64,000 nucleotides of DNA, from NCBI RefSeq assembly GCF_030247185.1, contig NC_080572.1, positions 118,845,928 through 118,909,927 of the forward strand. Reading direction: 5' to 3'. The position numbers and the translations under genes were made by a program. Below the pieces are notes generated by a model. That model did not search any database, was not told the origin of the DNA, and saw nothing but the letters and a program-made list of their open reading frames with translations. This DNA is from Malaya genurostris. Taxonomy: Eukaryota; Arthropoda; Insecta; Diptera; Culicidae. Below, one piece after another: positions 49,068 through 61,499 of this stretch (within the stretch, counting starts at the first letter, position 1; every line of letters starts with the position of its first letter).

Positions 49068-49385
49068 CAGGGGTTCCCAAAGTGGTCGATATAGACCCCT
49101 TGGGGTCGATATCCTTTTTGCGGGGGTCGACGTAAACAAAAATTGACTATGGGGTCGACGAGGTCTAGAAATCGACCCCCTATTGTTTGATATAAGTTGT
49201 TATTTGAAATATTTACGCTAAAAAAGTTGCGTTTATTTGACCATCCGCAGAAATTGGTAAGTATTTTACATCAATATTAAAAAGGCAATAAATTGAATTT
49301 TCGAAGAAATTTGTTGATGGGGGTATGAGACCTAAGTTAATTTTAGTAAAGGGGTCCCTGACCCAAAATAGTTTGGGAACCCCTG
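49068..49385. mobile_element. hAT MITE nested in the outer element
   Basis: The 8-bp duplication CTTTAAGG (49060-49067, 49386-49393) and inverted ends CAGGGGTTCCCAAA...TTTGGGAACCCCTG mark it. Length 318 bp, non-coding. Confidence 0.93.
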
Positions 49386-49406
49386 CTTTAAGGTATCGAT
49401 ACTTTC

Positions 49407-51643
49407 AGGGTGGCAAGTGAATTGCCGATTTCAATTTCCCGGTTTTTGCCCGGTTTTCCCGGTTTTTTGAGATAAAAATTCCCGGTTTTTTGGAATAGGC
49501 TCAAATTGCCCCTGTTTAGTTTTTTTTTATTTTTTAATTTTTTTTATTTAAACTTTAAACAGATATCCCATGTCCAAAAAGGATCATTGTAATAGGCCCG
49601 CTAATTGGGAATTCAATTACTTTCCAGGCATTTCGATGAATAAATAAAAAAATATTAATTATAACATGTGCGTATAAGAAAAGCGTAAAACCTTTTCCAA
49701 GTCATTCAGGGGTTTTGGTTACACGAAACCTATTTCTTCCGAGTGCACATGACTGTTTTTATTATTTTTTTGGTATACTTATGATTGAAAATAAATCAAT
49801 AAGGAACAACAATCTCAAAAACGGACGCTTGCCACTCGGCAAAAAAACAACAACAATCTATGCTTGCAACTTCAAATCATTTCAATAAACGGCATAATGG
49901 CCAAGGATGGCTTTTATCGTAACAAAGAACGCTCTCTACCAACTCTTCACAATATTCAATCATTGCCATCAAAGAGAGACGGATATCATCTCAGCAACAA
50001 AACACCGCCATGGTTCATATAGCATAGAATAGACACCAGTGCGAGAGCGAACGGGTTAGCACGCTGCTATTGGGGATTCTCTCTGAAGCAACAAACTGTC
50101 GCTTATTCCCGTTTTGTGAACCGATTATATACGGAGATAGAATCATTTTACTATTGCCGATTATTCTAACTATGTGCAATTAATCTTGGTATAAGTGGTG
50201 TCTATGAAAATGTCTGTGAATGCTCCAGACCAGGGTTTTGAAATATTGTATATGGACATATACTGTTTAAATTATGTCGCTTGCAAACACATCTGTTCAA
50301 TGAACGATACCCTCAGATGAATTATCATGCTGTGATTGTGATGAAAACCATAAAACCAATTATTAACAAAGTCAGACAAAAAAAATTGAAATTTTCATGT
50401 AATAGAATTTAATTTAAAATCATTAGATGTATGTACATCTAAGATTTCGCAAAACCGTTGACTTGCTTTTTTAAAACACCATTTTTTTCTAATATATCTG
50501 TTAGTCAAAAAACAATGTTTACGATTTCAATGCGTTGATGGGCAAATGAATCGATCTAATCCTAATAGGATTCTAAACACTCGTAGAGTAATCAGAAAGT
50601 ACGTGTTCTTCATGATGAACTCTCCGCTGGTTTTAAACCAGTTTTATTTCAAATAGCTTAACTAATTTATCTTCTATGAGAAATCGTCCTACAATTGGTC
50701 TGATTCTAGCAGATCAATCAATAACATTCAGGGCTTCAAATTTAGCAATGGTTAGTTCAATTAGTTATACATTCTACCAGTTTAGAACTAATCGACTAGA
50801 ATACTATCGAATGTAAACCCTGAAATTGTTCTTGGAAATATAGATATAGCCGTAAATAATTTAAATCATTGCTTTATTGAAGTTCCAAAAGCTCAAACTA
50901 AATTCAATTCATCTTCATCTACATCAATATCAACGTTTTTGTGATCCTACAATGGAATAATTGAGGACCTTTAAAAGAAAATTAAACATAGATTCACTGA
51001 ACAAATCAATTAATCTAAATCTTTCTGAGATTCTATACTGGTTCTCAGAAACCAGTTTCAACTCTTCCAATTTTGCGAGTCCTTTTGACATCTCACAGAA
51101 ATATAAGCATAACACAAGTATTGTCTCAAGATAACCTTACTGAGACAAATTATGATGAAACAACAAGGGCAATTATTAGCAAACTTAAAAACTTAAAAAG
51201 TTTCCCTATGTTACCTTGAGATTTTTGCCATAAATTTTGCAGGTGTTTAAAAATTTAATAAAAATCCAACAGAAGCATCCAAATTATCCTTATTTTTCAA
51301 AATAAGTTTTCATTATGCTGTTGTTGATAACAACTTAAAAAAACTCTGATGCTTCCTGTTTGATTTAAAACTACCTCTAAAAATCGTTGGACGAGACATG
51401 AGATGTTGGCCCAATTTCCAATGAACAATAAGTTATTTCAACACTTGTACTGAACATTTTGCTCAAACGCAAAATTGGATATTGTCTTACTCTTCGATTG
51501 TTGAAAAAATCATTATGCTAACAACTGTTACTCATAGGTGAGCTAGTAATATTTTTCCCGGTTTTTCACTAAAATTCCCGACTTTTTCCCGGTGAAATCA
51601 AATTCCCTACTTTTTCCCGGTTTTCCCGGTCACTTGTCACCCT
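49407..51643. mobile_element. hAT-type element with CCCGG-rich ends, nested
   Basis: The inverted ends AGGGTGGCAAGTGA and AGGGTGACAAGTGA and flanks ATACTTTC / GTACTTTC (7 of 8 identical) mark it. CCCGGTTTT motifs cluster at both ends. The interior is AT-rich and has no recognisable transposase. About 360 bp (49900-50265) match 58970-59650 in inverse orientation. Confidence 0.82.
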
Positions 51644-51714
51644 GTACTTTCTTTCAAGAATCGGGTATTTACATCTGAGCGATACTGTTAGTATCGATTC
51701 ATTTGTTTCAATTA

Positions 51715-51826
51715 CAGAGGTCATTCGCCTCTTCGGACCAGAAAAACTTTCTAACCCTATGTGCGAGGTTGGGGATCGAACCCAGGAGGGCTGCGTGAAA
51801 GGCATCACGCTATGTTCGTCCCCAAT
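51715..51826 (-). mobile_element. SINE family 1 inside the outer hAT element
   Basis: On the minus strand it has the head region with GCCTTTCACGCAGCCC, the B-box GGGTTCGATCCCC and ACATAGGGTTAG. Confidence 0.7.
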
Positions 51827-52616
51827 GGAACATTTTTATTTCTTCGTCGTTGAAATTCGTTCTCGACAATCTCGCTTCGTCCCACAGGTCCGCTGAAAGA
51901 GAGTGCAACGAGAGAAAACCATCAACAAAGCACGCACATAAAGGTCATACTCTCAGAGGATTCAATCATTTCAGTGTTCCACACTCATTGCACGCTCTTT
52001 CAGAAATCATCATTGCTCCAACACAAAATGGCGTTCGGAAATTCCTTGACGTGGATCAAAAGTTGCGAAAGGAAAAATACAATTTATGTGGAAAGTTATA
52101 TGCGTATACTGGTGGCACAACAAATTCATGGGAACACCATCATGAAAAAACGCCACAGTCGACAATTTATTTATTTTGAAATGATCGCTGTGCAAGCATC
52201 AATCGATACTTACAGGTATCGATACTTTATTGCCTTTTGATACCTTGTATCGATACCCAAAATTTCGGTATCTCGATACCCTAGGTATCGATACTTTGCC
52301 TTCCGAGTACCATCCCTACTGGAAGATGAGTTTTTATAAGTATTGACGGTTTTCTCAGTCACAAATCACAAGGCAAACGATTTAATTCTTAAGTTGCCCG
52401 ACGCTTCCTTGAAAAAGGCCATCAAAAACGGCCGAAACTAAGAAAGTCGTCAATACTAATGAAAAAGTTCACCAAAAGAGTTTTTGCGTCATGAAGAAAG
52501 GCTAAGTAATCACCGTGAAAACCGACTTATGAAAAAAGACCCGGAAGGCCATTCGAATAAGTTCGTCGAGAAAATGCGCGTAAATGTGTGTGTAACATTT
52601 CAGTGAACTTTTTTTT

Positions 52617-53316
52617 TGTTTGAATAATAGAGGTTTTAACCTTAACATCATTCGCCTGTTCGGGCCAGAAAATCCATTTGACCCTATGTGCGGAGTTGGG
52701 AATCAAATCCAGGCGGGCTGCGAGAAAAGCATCGATTTGAGGGAGAGAGAGAGATTTTTTTATTCAATAATGTAATATAATTTTAGGCACACTGCTTAAG
52801 CTCTAAGATGCCAAAGGTATTTTCTAATCTTAATTAACGACTAACTTAAAACTAGAATAGTATCATTAGACTATGCCATCTCGGGTTCTCGTAAATCCAG
52901 CTTTCAGCTGGCGATCGGTAGTGGTCGATGAATTGAGTATTACACGAGTCTTCCAGATGGCGTTGGTAAATATCTATGCTGGCCGCATCCTTCGGTCCGT
53001 GTGGGTCCGCAGGAAACATCCCTAGGCTACGAAGGCCCGGCGGGTGGCCCGCATGCTGGTTTTTGACTGGAGCGGTCTTCCGTGGGCGATGATGGTGATG
53101 TTACGGAAGAGAATGAAAAAAAGTAAATATTGTGGAAACGGGGTAAAAAAAAACAAAATGTCTGAAAACGATAGAGATCTAATTAGTTGCCATAGAGATG
53201 GTGAAGAGACAGGGAAGGGGGAACGAAAAAGTTAGTGACAAAAAAAAGATCTTGTTAGTTCCAATGAAGATGGGAAAGCATCGATTTACCTATCTCGCCA
53301 TACCCGTCCCCTATTT
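52617..53316 (-). mobile_element. SINE family 1, split by a retroposon
   Basis: SINE tail and body at 52617-52738 continue at 53288-53316, where the head (ACGGGTATGGCGAGATAGG on the minus strand) is found. The interruption is the element at 52739-53274. Confidence 0.8.
52739..53274 (-). mobile_element. Retroposon insertion, likely LINE 3' end or SINE
   Basis: A 13-bp duplication AAAGCATCGATTT (52726-52738, 53275-53287) flanks it. The minus strand ends in AATAAAAAAATCTCTCTCTC, a possible 3' tail. The centre is GC-richer than its surroundings. No conserved frame is visible. Confidence 0.75.
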
Positions 53317-54299
53317 TTGAGAACTTTTTTTTCTTGGACATGGATGAACCGTATTTCACAAGCTTCATTAAATTTAAATGAAAGATCTTAGGATTCCATA
53401 GAAAATTTCTCTGATTTTCGGTTCAAAGTGATTAGTATAAAAACCGAAATGATGATCAACAATACCAAAACGGAACTCACTTTAATTTCTTATATTGAAA
53501 TTCGGTGCTAAGTATCATTTGCAAAAGTGTTGGTTCATTACGACGAGTTTCTCACCAAATCTTATTCAGAAATGACAGCACCCTCTCAGATTTTAATGAA
53601 ACTTAGAAAAGTCCTGTTAAATTTTAGAAATGTCCTGTATGGACACTCGAAAACATGCTAACAAATTTATAAAATAGATACAGTTATGAAAATTTAAAAA
53701 GTAGTCCGGAATTGGTATCTGTATTGCAAATACTACACCTTAGTGGATTCTTGAAAAATTATGCATAGACTGTTAGCAATGTTCGGAAGGTTTCTTACGT
53801 GACATCCGGTATACAAAATTGCACTGATCAGAAAATTAGGCAAATGACTGGTAGAGTCGTGATAAATACTCTGAGGTTAATGAATAGTTTTGAGTACATG
53901 TTCTACTAATTTGGTTAGCATGAACTCACTATGAAACAGAAGAACATACCCGATCATATGCACATAACAAAATCATAACACAAGTATATCAACAGTTGAT
54001 ATGTATAACAATTTGTGTTATTTTGAGATATTTAACAAATGAAAACAGTTGAAAGTTAAAACTTATGATAACAATATAATAACAAAATCAGTTATGATGT
54101 TTTATTTTCATTTGCAAGGTGAAGTTCATTAATTGAAAAAATGAGTTCTTCCGTTGCTTTATATCGAAATATAATGATTAGAATTTCAAAAAACTAAAAG
54201 AAGAAATCAGATCACTAAAAAAATTATTCATTTAATAAAAAATATCGTTCAACAATTTTGGATTGAAACGATGCTAAAAGTTATCTGTGATATAGTTTT
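53317..54299. other. AT-rich spacer, nothing identified
   Basis: No domain-bearing frame, terminal repeat or RNA gene was seen. Confidence 0.5.
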
Positions 54300-55625
54300 G
54301 CCTTTCTCTATAGAAAGGTATTAGAATTGCTGGAAAAACCGACTTTCGAACGGAGCCTCGGAGACCCATAGTGTTATATACCATTCGACTCAGTTCGACG
54401 AGATCGGAAAATGTCTGTGTGTGTGTATGTGTGTGTGTATGTGTGTGTATGTGTGTGTGTGTATGTGTGTGTGCACTTTTCGAAGATATTTGAACGCGCT
54501 CAATTTTCTCAGAGATGGATGAACCGATTTTAACAAACTTGGGCTCGTTTGAAAGCTACTGTCGGGCCATTGATCAAGTTCGAAGATCAAATGGCTGTGA
54601 CTTTTGGTTCCGGAGATATGATTGTATAAGTGACGTAACCGACAAAAAGCGTTGTGTTTGAACGCGCTCAATTTTCTCAGAGATGGCTGATCCGATTTTA
54701 ACAAACTTGGGCTCGTTTGAAAGCTGCTGTCGGGCCATTGATCAAGTTCGAAGATCAAATGGTTGTGACTTTTGGTTCCAGATATATGATGGTATAAGTG
54801 ACGTAACCGACAAAACACGTTGATTTTTACCGCTCTTATATATATAAGGGTGCCAAAATTTTGGGATCACCTCTATTTTCGTTAAGTTCTAGTGCTCAAA
54901 AGTTTAAGCACCTCGAAAAAAGCCTTCATGCAAAATTTGACCTAAATCGGACATGCTTAAGGGGTGCTGCCCGATGGTAAAGGTTTGACAATTTTCGATC
55001 TTGAAAAAGCACCATAGGGGGGAGTACATGAAATTTCCAAAATCGAAATTTTTTTTTGATGCCGAAACTCTTAAAACTGCATGAAACATCGAAATTTAGT
55101 GTCATCTCAAAAAAAAATTTTTTTGAAGAAATCAACTTTCTGGGACTTTTTCATTTCAAATTTTCATATTTTTTCTAAGTCCCAAAAAGTCAACTTTTTC
55201 AAAAAAAATTTTTTTCGAGATGACACTAAATCTCGACGTTTCATGCAATTCTAAGCCTTTTGGCATCAAAAATTTTTTTTCGATTTCGAAAATTTCATGT
55301 ACTTCCCCCTATGGTGATTTTTCAAGATATATGAAAATTCCACTAAGTGTACTAAGAAGGCTTTTTCTAGATTAGCATCACTGATTACAAATAGGCAACG
55401 TAAATGTCAAGCACTAGTTTGGAAAAATGATGCTGACTGTGTGACATAAACACTGAAGCATGATTTTGTGAACTACTCGAATCAATCTGAATCAATTGGT
55501 GACAAAATTAGTATCCAAAATTATTTAGTAAAAGTATGAAACATATTTTCATGAGACTGTTATTAAAGAAGAGAAAGGCATTATCACACCACTAGGTGGA
55601 TTAGGAAGGGTTTTCTGTGTTAAAT
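54300..55625 (-). repeat. Interspersed repeat RepA, minus-strand copy
   Basis: The reverse complement matches 40-1235 over its full length, including both ends. A 150-bp internal segment (ending LRKLSAFK-like in translation) is duplicated in tandem, near 54480-54660 and 54660-54800. A GT-rich microsatellite lies at 54415-54475. Confidence 0.82.
54415..54475 (+). repeat. GT/TATG microsatellite
   Basis: Alternating (GT)n with TATGTGTG units, the expanded counterpart of the CA tract in the other RepA copy. Confidence 0.8.
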
Positions 55626-56764
55626 TTGCTATCTAATTTACAATCTAATTTATCTATTGTTATAAATTCCTGCTTTCGGACGAACGTTTCAAAATCTGTT
55701 ACGATTTTGTTCCCGCTAGAGTCTTTTTTGTTATGATTTTTGTTATTTTAACAGCTTACCAGCCAAAAATATTTCAAAATTTGTTACAAAATATTTCCGA
55801 AATAAATTACTCCAGTTGTTATAATTCTGATATTACCATCAGATCGGGTATAGTTAGTAAACTTTGAATTACTTTGTTACGATTTTGTAAGTTGTTCGGG
55901 ACCAAAAATGTTACATTTTCACCGTTAATTTAACTGACAAAATCGGTTTGTTTTTTTTTATTTGAAGAATTAATTAATTGATTAAATTATGTGAGTAAAA
56001 CGAAATGAAAGAATGTTAGAGCTTTATTAGATTTACTCAAATTTCACATTTCAATGAAATGTCCTATTATTGAATGTAATAAATTTAGATGGAAATAATT
56101 TTGCAGTTTTAATATGGTTTGAATTCGATTGAATTCATGATTGCAAGAGATATTTGGTATCAATATATGAATTTTGGGATTTGTTCTCCGGGGCAGCTAG
56201 TATATTTACATACCATTACGGATCACTCTGACGAATCTCATACAATTCGAAAAAGACATAACAGTAACCCCTTCTCGTGTCAAAAAAAAAAGGTTACTAC
56301 TAATTCGAAAATATTCGCTAAATTGCATTCAATGTGCATCGTGAATTAAAATGTCAATAACAATAATCTTTTAAATGGGTTTACCTGTTGGGTACTTGAT
56401 GTTTATTTTTTTACATACTTATCTTATTTGAATTACTCCTGCGTTATTTATTCGTTTCTTTTCGTTAATCTTTCTGGCATTCTGCATCATTCTTCTTTTC
56501 CAAATTTTAGAGCATCTCTTAGTTCGATTTTTCAGTTTTCTCAGTGTGCATTCATTTCATATGGAGCATAAATGTTGAGTTAGTAATTTTTTACACATGT
56601 AATTTACACATACATATACATATGCACGCAAACATACTTACACATATGCATACATACATACATACATACATACATACATACATACATGTACTCCACAAGC
56701 AAATATCGTAACATTGAGTTACCATTTCTATTCTAATAGCTTCTAACTAGGGCTTATGTACCAA
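55626..56764. other. AT-rich spacer with ACAT microsatellite
   Basis: No supported gene. An (ACAT)n tract of about 50 bp lies at 56638-56690. Confidence 0.6.
56638..56690 (+). repeat. (ACAT)n microsatellite
   Basis: More than ten near-perfect CATA units in a row. Confidence 0.85.
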
Positions 56765-57070
56765 GAGTCATCTCATTAGTAGAATCCCCATGTTATTTTT
56801 GCGATTACTAAACTTCCAATTGATGAATTGTAGGAAAATCAAATACAATATCTTTGCTTCGTATCTGTGAAGTAATACCGCAGAAAAAGTAGTTCGAAAA
56901 TTGTTCAATACAGCGATGCGAAAACTCGAAGCTAATGCTCCTAACTTTTTTTTCTTACTCCTAAAGCCAATCTACCGAACAGAGACAACAGATTTCACTC
57001 TAACTAATGGTTTTCGTATATGAGATGACTAATGAAACTGAGACAAATGGGGGTGCCGTTATCCTACTTT
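56765..57070 (+). repeat. Interspersed repeat RepE
   Basis: Same order of blocks as 48485-48710, ending GGGGTGCCGTTATCCTAC, which resembles GGGGTACCGTTACCCTG near 43120. Confidence 0.55.
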
Positions 57071-58244
57071 TATCTCTACTATTGGCCGATCGTTAGTCCT
57101 GAGCTGAAACGGCGACCTTTATTACCGTTCTTCCATACACTTCCTCTTACACTTCACTCACAGATCATCTCACTCATCAGATCTCACATGAAAACGACTC
57201 AACCTCACAAAATGAACTGGATGAACATTGTTTGACAGCTATAACTGGTTTGCTCACATGTTCAGTCTATATTATTTTAGTTTATTCTATTCCACAATTT
57301 TCCATTTCATTCCACAGTATTTCATGGTACACCAACCACTAATAAACTTGATTTCAGGGCTTGCAAATTGAAGCAACGAATATTAACAAAAGAGTTTCAC
57401 CCGTTGTGCTATTCACACACATTCGTATGTTAGGTAGAATTCACAGCGCAATCCAAGCAAGGAGAGCTGCTTCGTTCGTTCATTAGCTCATGAAGATGTG
57501 CGCCAGCTGATGAGTATGTTTCGTGAGGTTAGCATTTGATGAATGGTTCTCATATTGAAGATGCCTATGAGAAAATTAGATTTATAACTTTTAGTTGCGA
57601 TGAATGTTAATTGAATAAATAATGCTTTTTGTGTTTCTAGGATATATACACAGTATAAACTTACAAGAAACAAACTGATCGTTTTGAAAACGGACTCAAA
57701 TGCAAAATTTATGCTATACAATGTTTGAAATATTTTTGAAATGTGATCAAATTGGCCCTTGGAGTACAAACGTTATGTTCAAAAATGATTTCTGTAAACC
57801 TACACTAAAAAAACACCGTAAATATTGCCTGTATGACCTTGCTTCGCATCTTGTAGCACGCCGTGAAGCAAAGTTCTTCATTCTCGTTCATTACTAACGA
57901 GAATGAACCCTTCATTTCATTGCATTGCCATGGATTGCTTAGTTCATTTGTAACAGAGACTGACAATTTACCAAGCAAGGGAACTGGTCTGCTCAGTAGC
58001 ACCATATACTCTCACGCATCCAACTTCTCTCTAATATAGGTCTCTCATTCAGTTATGTCAAGAAAAGTTTTCACTGCGGGTGTTTTTTGTCGCTTCGATT
58101 GTTTGAGGATTCACAATACAAATCCTGTTTGATTCGCCGTTCATCTGTTGTCATCATGTGAAACCCAATTGGGATACGTTCACTTCACTTAATTTCCACT
58201 TCACTCTGGTAATAAGGGCCGGTAGCATGAAAATGAAACATAAA
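57071..58244. other. Spacer without supported genes
   Basis: Only short frames without domains or clear splice context. Confidence 0.5.
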
Positions 58245-58510
58245 CAGCTTGGAGCGAAATCAATCTTCAGTTCAGCAACGCCATCGCACGGTATCACATT
58301 CAACATATCATTTCAATTGTATGGGTGCGCAGTGCTACTATTTTGGCGCCCACGAATTTGGCATTTCTCTCCCCTACTTCTATGTACGAGATTCGATGCG
58401 GACTCACCTGAGAGCGCCATGCTCGCAATAATGGATGTTGCCTATATTTGTTCGGGAAATGTGAAAGCTGGATATCTTGTTAATATGATGTCTTTGGTTA
58501 AGCCTCTCCA
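58245..58510 (+). repeat. Interspersed repeat RepC copy
   Basis: It matches 1695-1889 with an extra internal stretch of about 70 bp (58290-58360) that the first copy lacks. Confidence 0.7.
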
Positions 58511-58969
58511 ACCCTGGATGTTGGAGCGGATTGCATTCAACATCTTATTCAAGTCGTTCCATATTGCATTCATTAAATTCAAAAATGAAGCTAAATGTTG
58601 TTACACATATCTATATTAAATTGTAACACTAATTGATTGTATCTGATGATGTTTGCACTACCGTCAAGCAGTGTTGGTGATTGCCGATAATTTGACTGCA
58701 AGCGACTCGATGTTTCTCTAAATTGTATACAACATTTTCAATCTGGTAGATGATGCTACAAAAACTCAGGGCCTCTCAATGCATGAACCGTGTATGAATT
58801 TTTCTACATTTCTTCGCTCCACCTCATACTCTGAGTATATCACGGCCCTTAACAAAAAGATGCAGTCTGGAAATGATGGGCGCTGTGTGGAGTTTACCAA
58901 GAGAGAATCACAAGTTGACAATTATCGCAGAAATCGAATCGATGATTCGACTTGATGTTTCTCAAACTA

Positions 58970-59650
58970 GGTGACAATATTTCAAAACCTTTGTTTGGAG
59001 CATTCACAGACATTTTCATAGACACAACTTATACAAAGGTTGTATGCACATAAATAGAATAAGCGGCAATAGTAAAATGATTCTATCCCAATAATCGAAT
59101 GAGCGACCGTTTGTTGCTACAGTGCGAATCCCCACAGCAGTTTGCTAACCCGCGATGCCCAGACGGGTCATCGAGAGCAATTCACTCTCGCACTGGTGTC
59201 CATTTTATGTTAAATGAACCATGTCGGTTTTTTGTTGCTGAGATGATATCCGTCTCTCTTCGATGGCACTGATTGAATCGTGCGAAGGGTTACTAGAGAG
59301 CGTTCTTTGATATAGAGATGGGCATAACAGTTCATTTCATAGAACCGTTCAGTGATGCAGAGTTCTATTAAAAGAGCTAGTTCTCGAGAGCCGTTCGTTC
59401 GTTCTTTTCATAGTTAGTTTGCTTGTTGAATGACTAACCGAGATCCCAATTAGAACTGAGGTTCATATTATACTGTGTTCTACCGTTCTCGAAAAAGATT
59501 GAGCGAGCAAAAAAAAAACGGTCCACGACTTTGAACTGAAAAAAAAGGAACTATTGGTCATTCATTTTTTCAAAAGAACTAGTTCTTTTGAACCGTTCGC
59601 GAACGAATTGCCCATCTCTACTTTGATACGATAAAAAGCCATCTACACCA
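58970..59650 (+). repeat. RepD copy, split by a hAT MITE
   Basis: The reverse complement matches 49900-50265 (shared blocks: GATATCCGTCTCTCTT, GGTGTCCATTTTATG, AGCGGCAATAGTAAAATGAT). The MITE at 59313-59620 interrupts it. Confidence 0.75.
59313..59620. mobile_element. hAT MITE
   Basis: The 8-bp duplication CTTTGATA (59305-59312, 59621-59628) and ends TAGAGATGGGCA...TGCCCATCTCTA mark it. 308 bp, rich in GAACCGTTC and GTTCGTTC motifs. The uninterrupted sequence exists in inverse orientation near 49915. Confidence 0.93.
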
Positions 59651-60969
59651 AACTAATGAGGTTAGAACATAATGAAGTGAGATGCAAGAATTCGACGTGA
59701 ACATTTCAAAAGGGCCTAAAAACAATTGACAGATTCTCTTCGTTTACTTTCTCTTTCGACTAAATCTGCGTTATTATGCAATTGTTCGTTACATATCTGA
59801 TACTGTTACAAAGCTGGAGATATTTTCTTTCATTTTACATGCAAATTTTGTAAATAAACGTGAAAATTTCGGAGTTATTAACAGAAGATAAAGTAAACAA
59901 AAAGAATTTCTCATTCGTTTGTGTGCCCTTATGAAATGTTCACGTCGAATTAGGAAAATATTTGATGTAGTATCGAAATACAACATACAGAAGACTGTAA
60001 GGTCACTTGGATTTCCATATCTCTTTTCCTAATCTCTACCTAAAAAAATTGAAAATATTCTGGCACAATAAAATGTATACACCTTCGTAATATGTTCAAA
60101 AGTAAATTAAAAAATCAGCAAACAAACCATAAATTTAGCTGTTTTTCGAAGAAGACTGAGTATTACAAATGTATCGAGGTTTTCTTTCCTACGAATGAAT
60201 GTTTCAAACTCAAACAATTTAATTTATAAATTTTGATTTTACATAAATCACACACAATACTACTGGAAACAATTAATGATACGATGCAAGCACCCGCAGA
60301 CTTCGCAAACGCAGACGCCTTCTTGCATTTTTCGTGAAATTAACTGAATTTCGCGGTTGAAGAAAATCTACGTGTAACTTTTTAGTCGCTTTTTTTAGTT
60401 ATTTGAAAACTACTACTTTATCAAGTTTTAAGATCAAATTCCGGTTCCGAAAATATAATCTTATCAGTGACGTATCCGACAAAGCGCGATTTTTTTCTAT
60501 CCACACATTTTTTTCAGGAAGTGTCCAATAATCAAGTTCAAACTGATACTTTTGATATCGAGAATGTTGTCATACATGCTACGTAAGGGCTGCCTCTTGT
60601 GAACGACTCGAATCAATCTGAATGCATTTGTGTCAATAAATCAGCCCTTATTCGGGTCAGAAACTATCATAATGAGAAAAATATGTTTTAATGAGACTGT
60701 TTGAATGACAAAAGAAAGGCTTTATCACACCACTAGGCGGATTAAGAAGATGATTTATTAACGTAAACTTACCGATCCAATCTTCAGTCAATACTCAAAA
60801 AATTGTCTGTAAAAGTTATTAGCACATCTACGGTAATGGCAAGTCATTGAAAACAAGTATAAGCCTGTTCCGTTAGATCCAAATATGAAGCCTAACCCAG
60901 TGCAGTAAAACTTCGTTCAATTCAATTGAAACTGACTGTGGAACACATTGACGATCCCCCCACTGCAGT
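59651..60969. other. Spacer with a RepA fragment
   Basis: 60590-60745 (minus) repeats the RepA 5' end (ATCACACCACTAGGCGGATT). The rest is AT-rich and unassigned. Confidence 0.5.
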
Positions 60970-61499
60970 AAACTTCAAACTCTGATACACACAACGTTCG
61001 CTGACGTACCAACGTGCAGCATTCATTGCCGTTTCAACCTTCCGAGTGAACGGACGTGCTTTGTGTTTACTGCGAAAGCGTTAAAAACCAGTGCCGTGTG
61101 TGATAAAGTGACCGGACGATCAAAACTAGATCGCTATTGTGTAATAGACAATAGTGCTTTTTCCTGTGAGAGGTTTTATGCCCATTATATACTGAAGCAG
61201 TGTATTGTTGTGAGCGGACGATCGAAACAGTACCGTTAGCCGGTGATTGTTCGATCGATCAAAACAGGCCCAGCGGTGTACGTGATATCACTGTGCGGAT
61301 TACAAAAGAGTGTGCTTTTTCCTCTCGGAGGTTTTTTGCACACCATCGCAGCGGCGATACGCCGATCGACGAGGGCTAGGCCTTGGTGGCCCCGTTGGAT
61401 TTAAGTTAAGTAATATTATTTAGTTTTTTTCCTTCCTGCATTCGATTGTTCTATTTCTCCCCGATTCATATATTTCTGCGCGGAAGTAGTTCCGCTATG

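Larger units (their letters stand above)
49034..52318. mobile_element. Outer hAT-type element of a three-element nest
   Basis: The 8-bp duplication CTGGAAGA (49026-49033, 52319-52326) and ends TAGGGATG...CATCCCTA mark it. Copies of the palindrome GTATCGATAC lie near the ends. Two hAT-type elements and a SINE sit inside; without them about 0.7 kb would remain. No transposase is seen. Confidence 0.88.

Noticed and set aside
61446..61499. Upstream Met at 61446 as ORF1 start
   Set aside because: The leader MFYFSPIHIFLRGSSSA is hydrophobic and unlike ORF1 proteins; the next Met at 61500 fits better.
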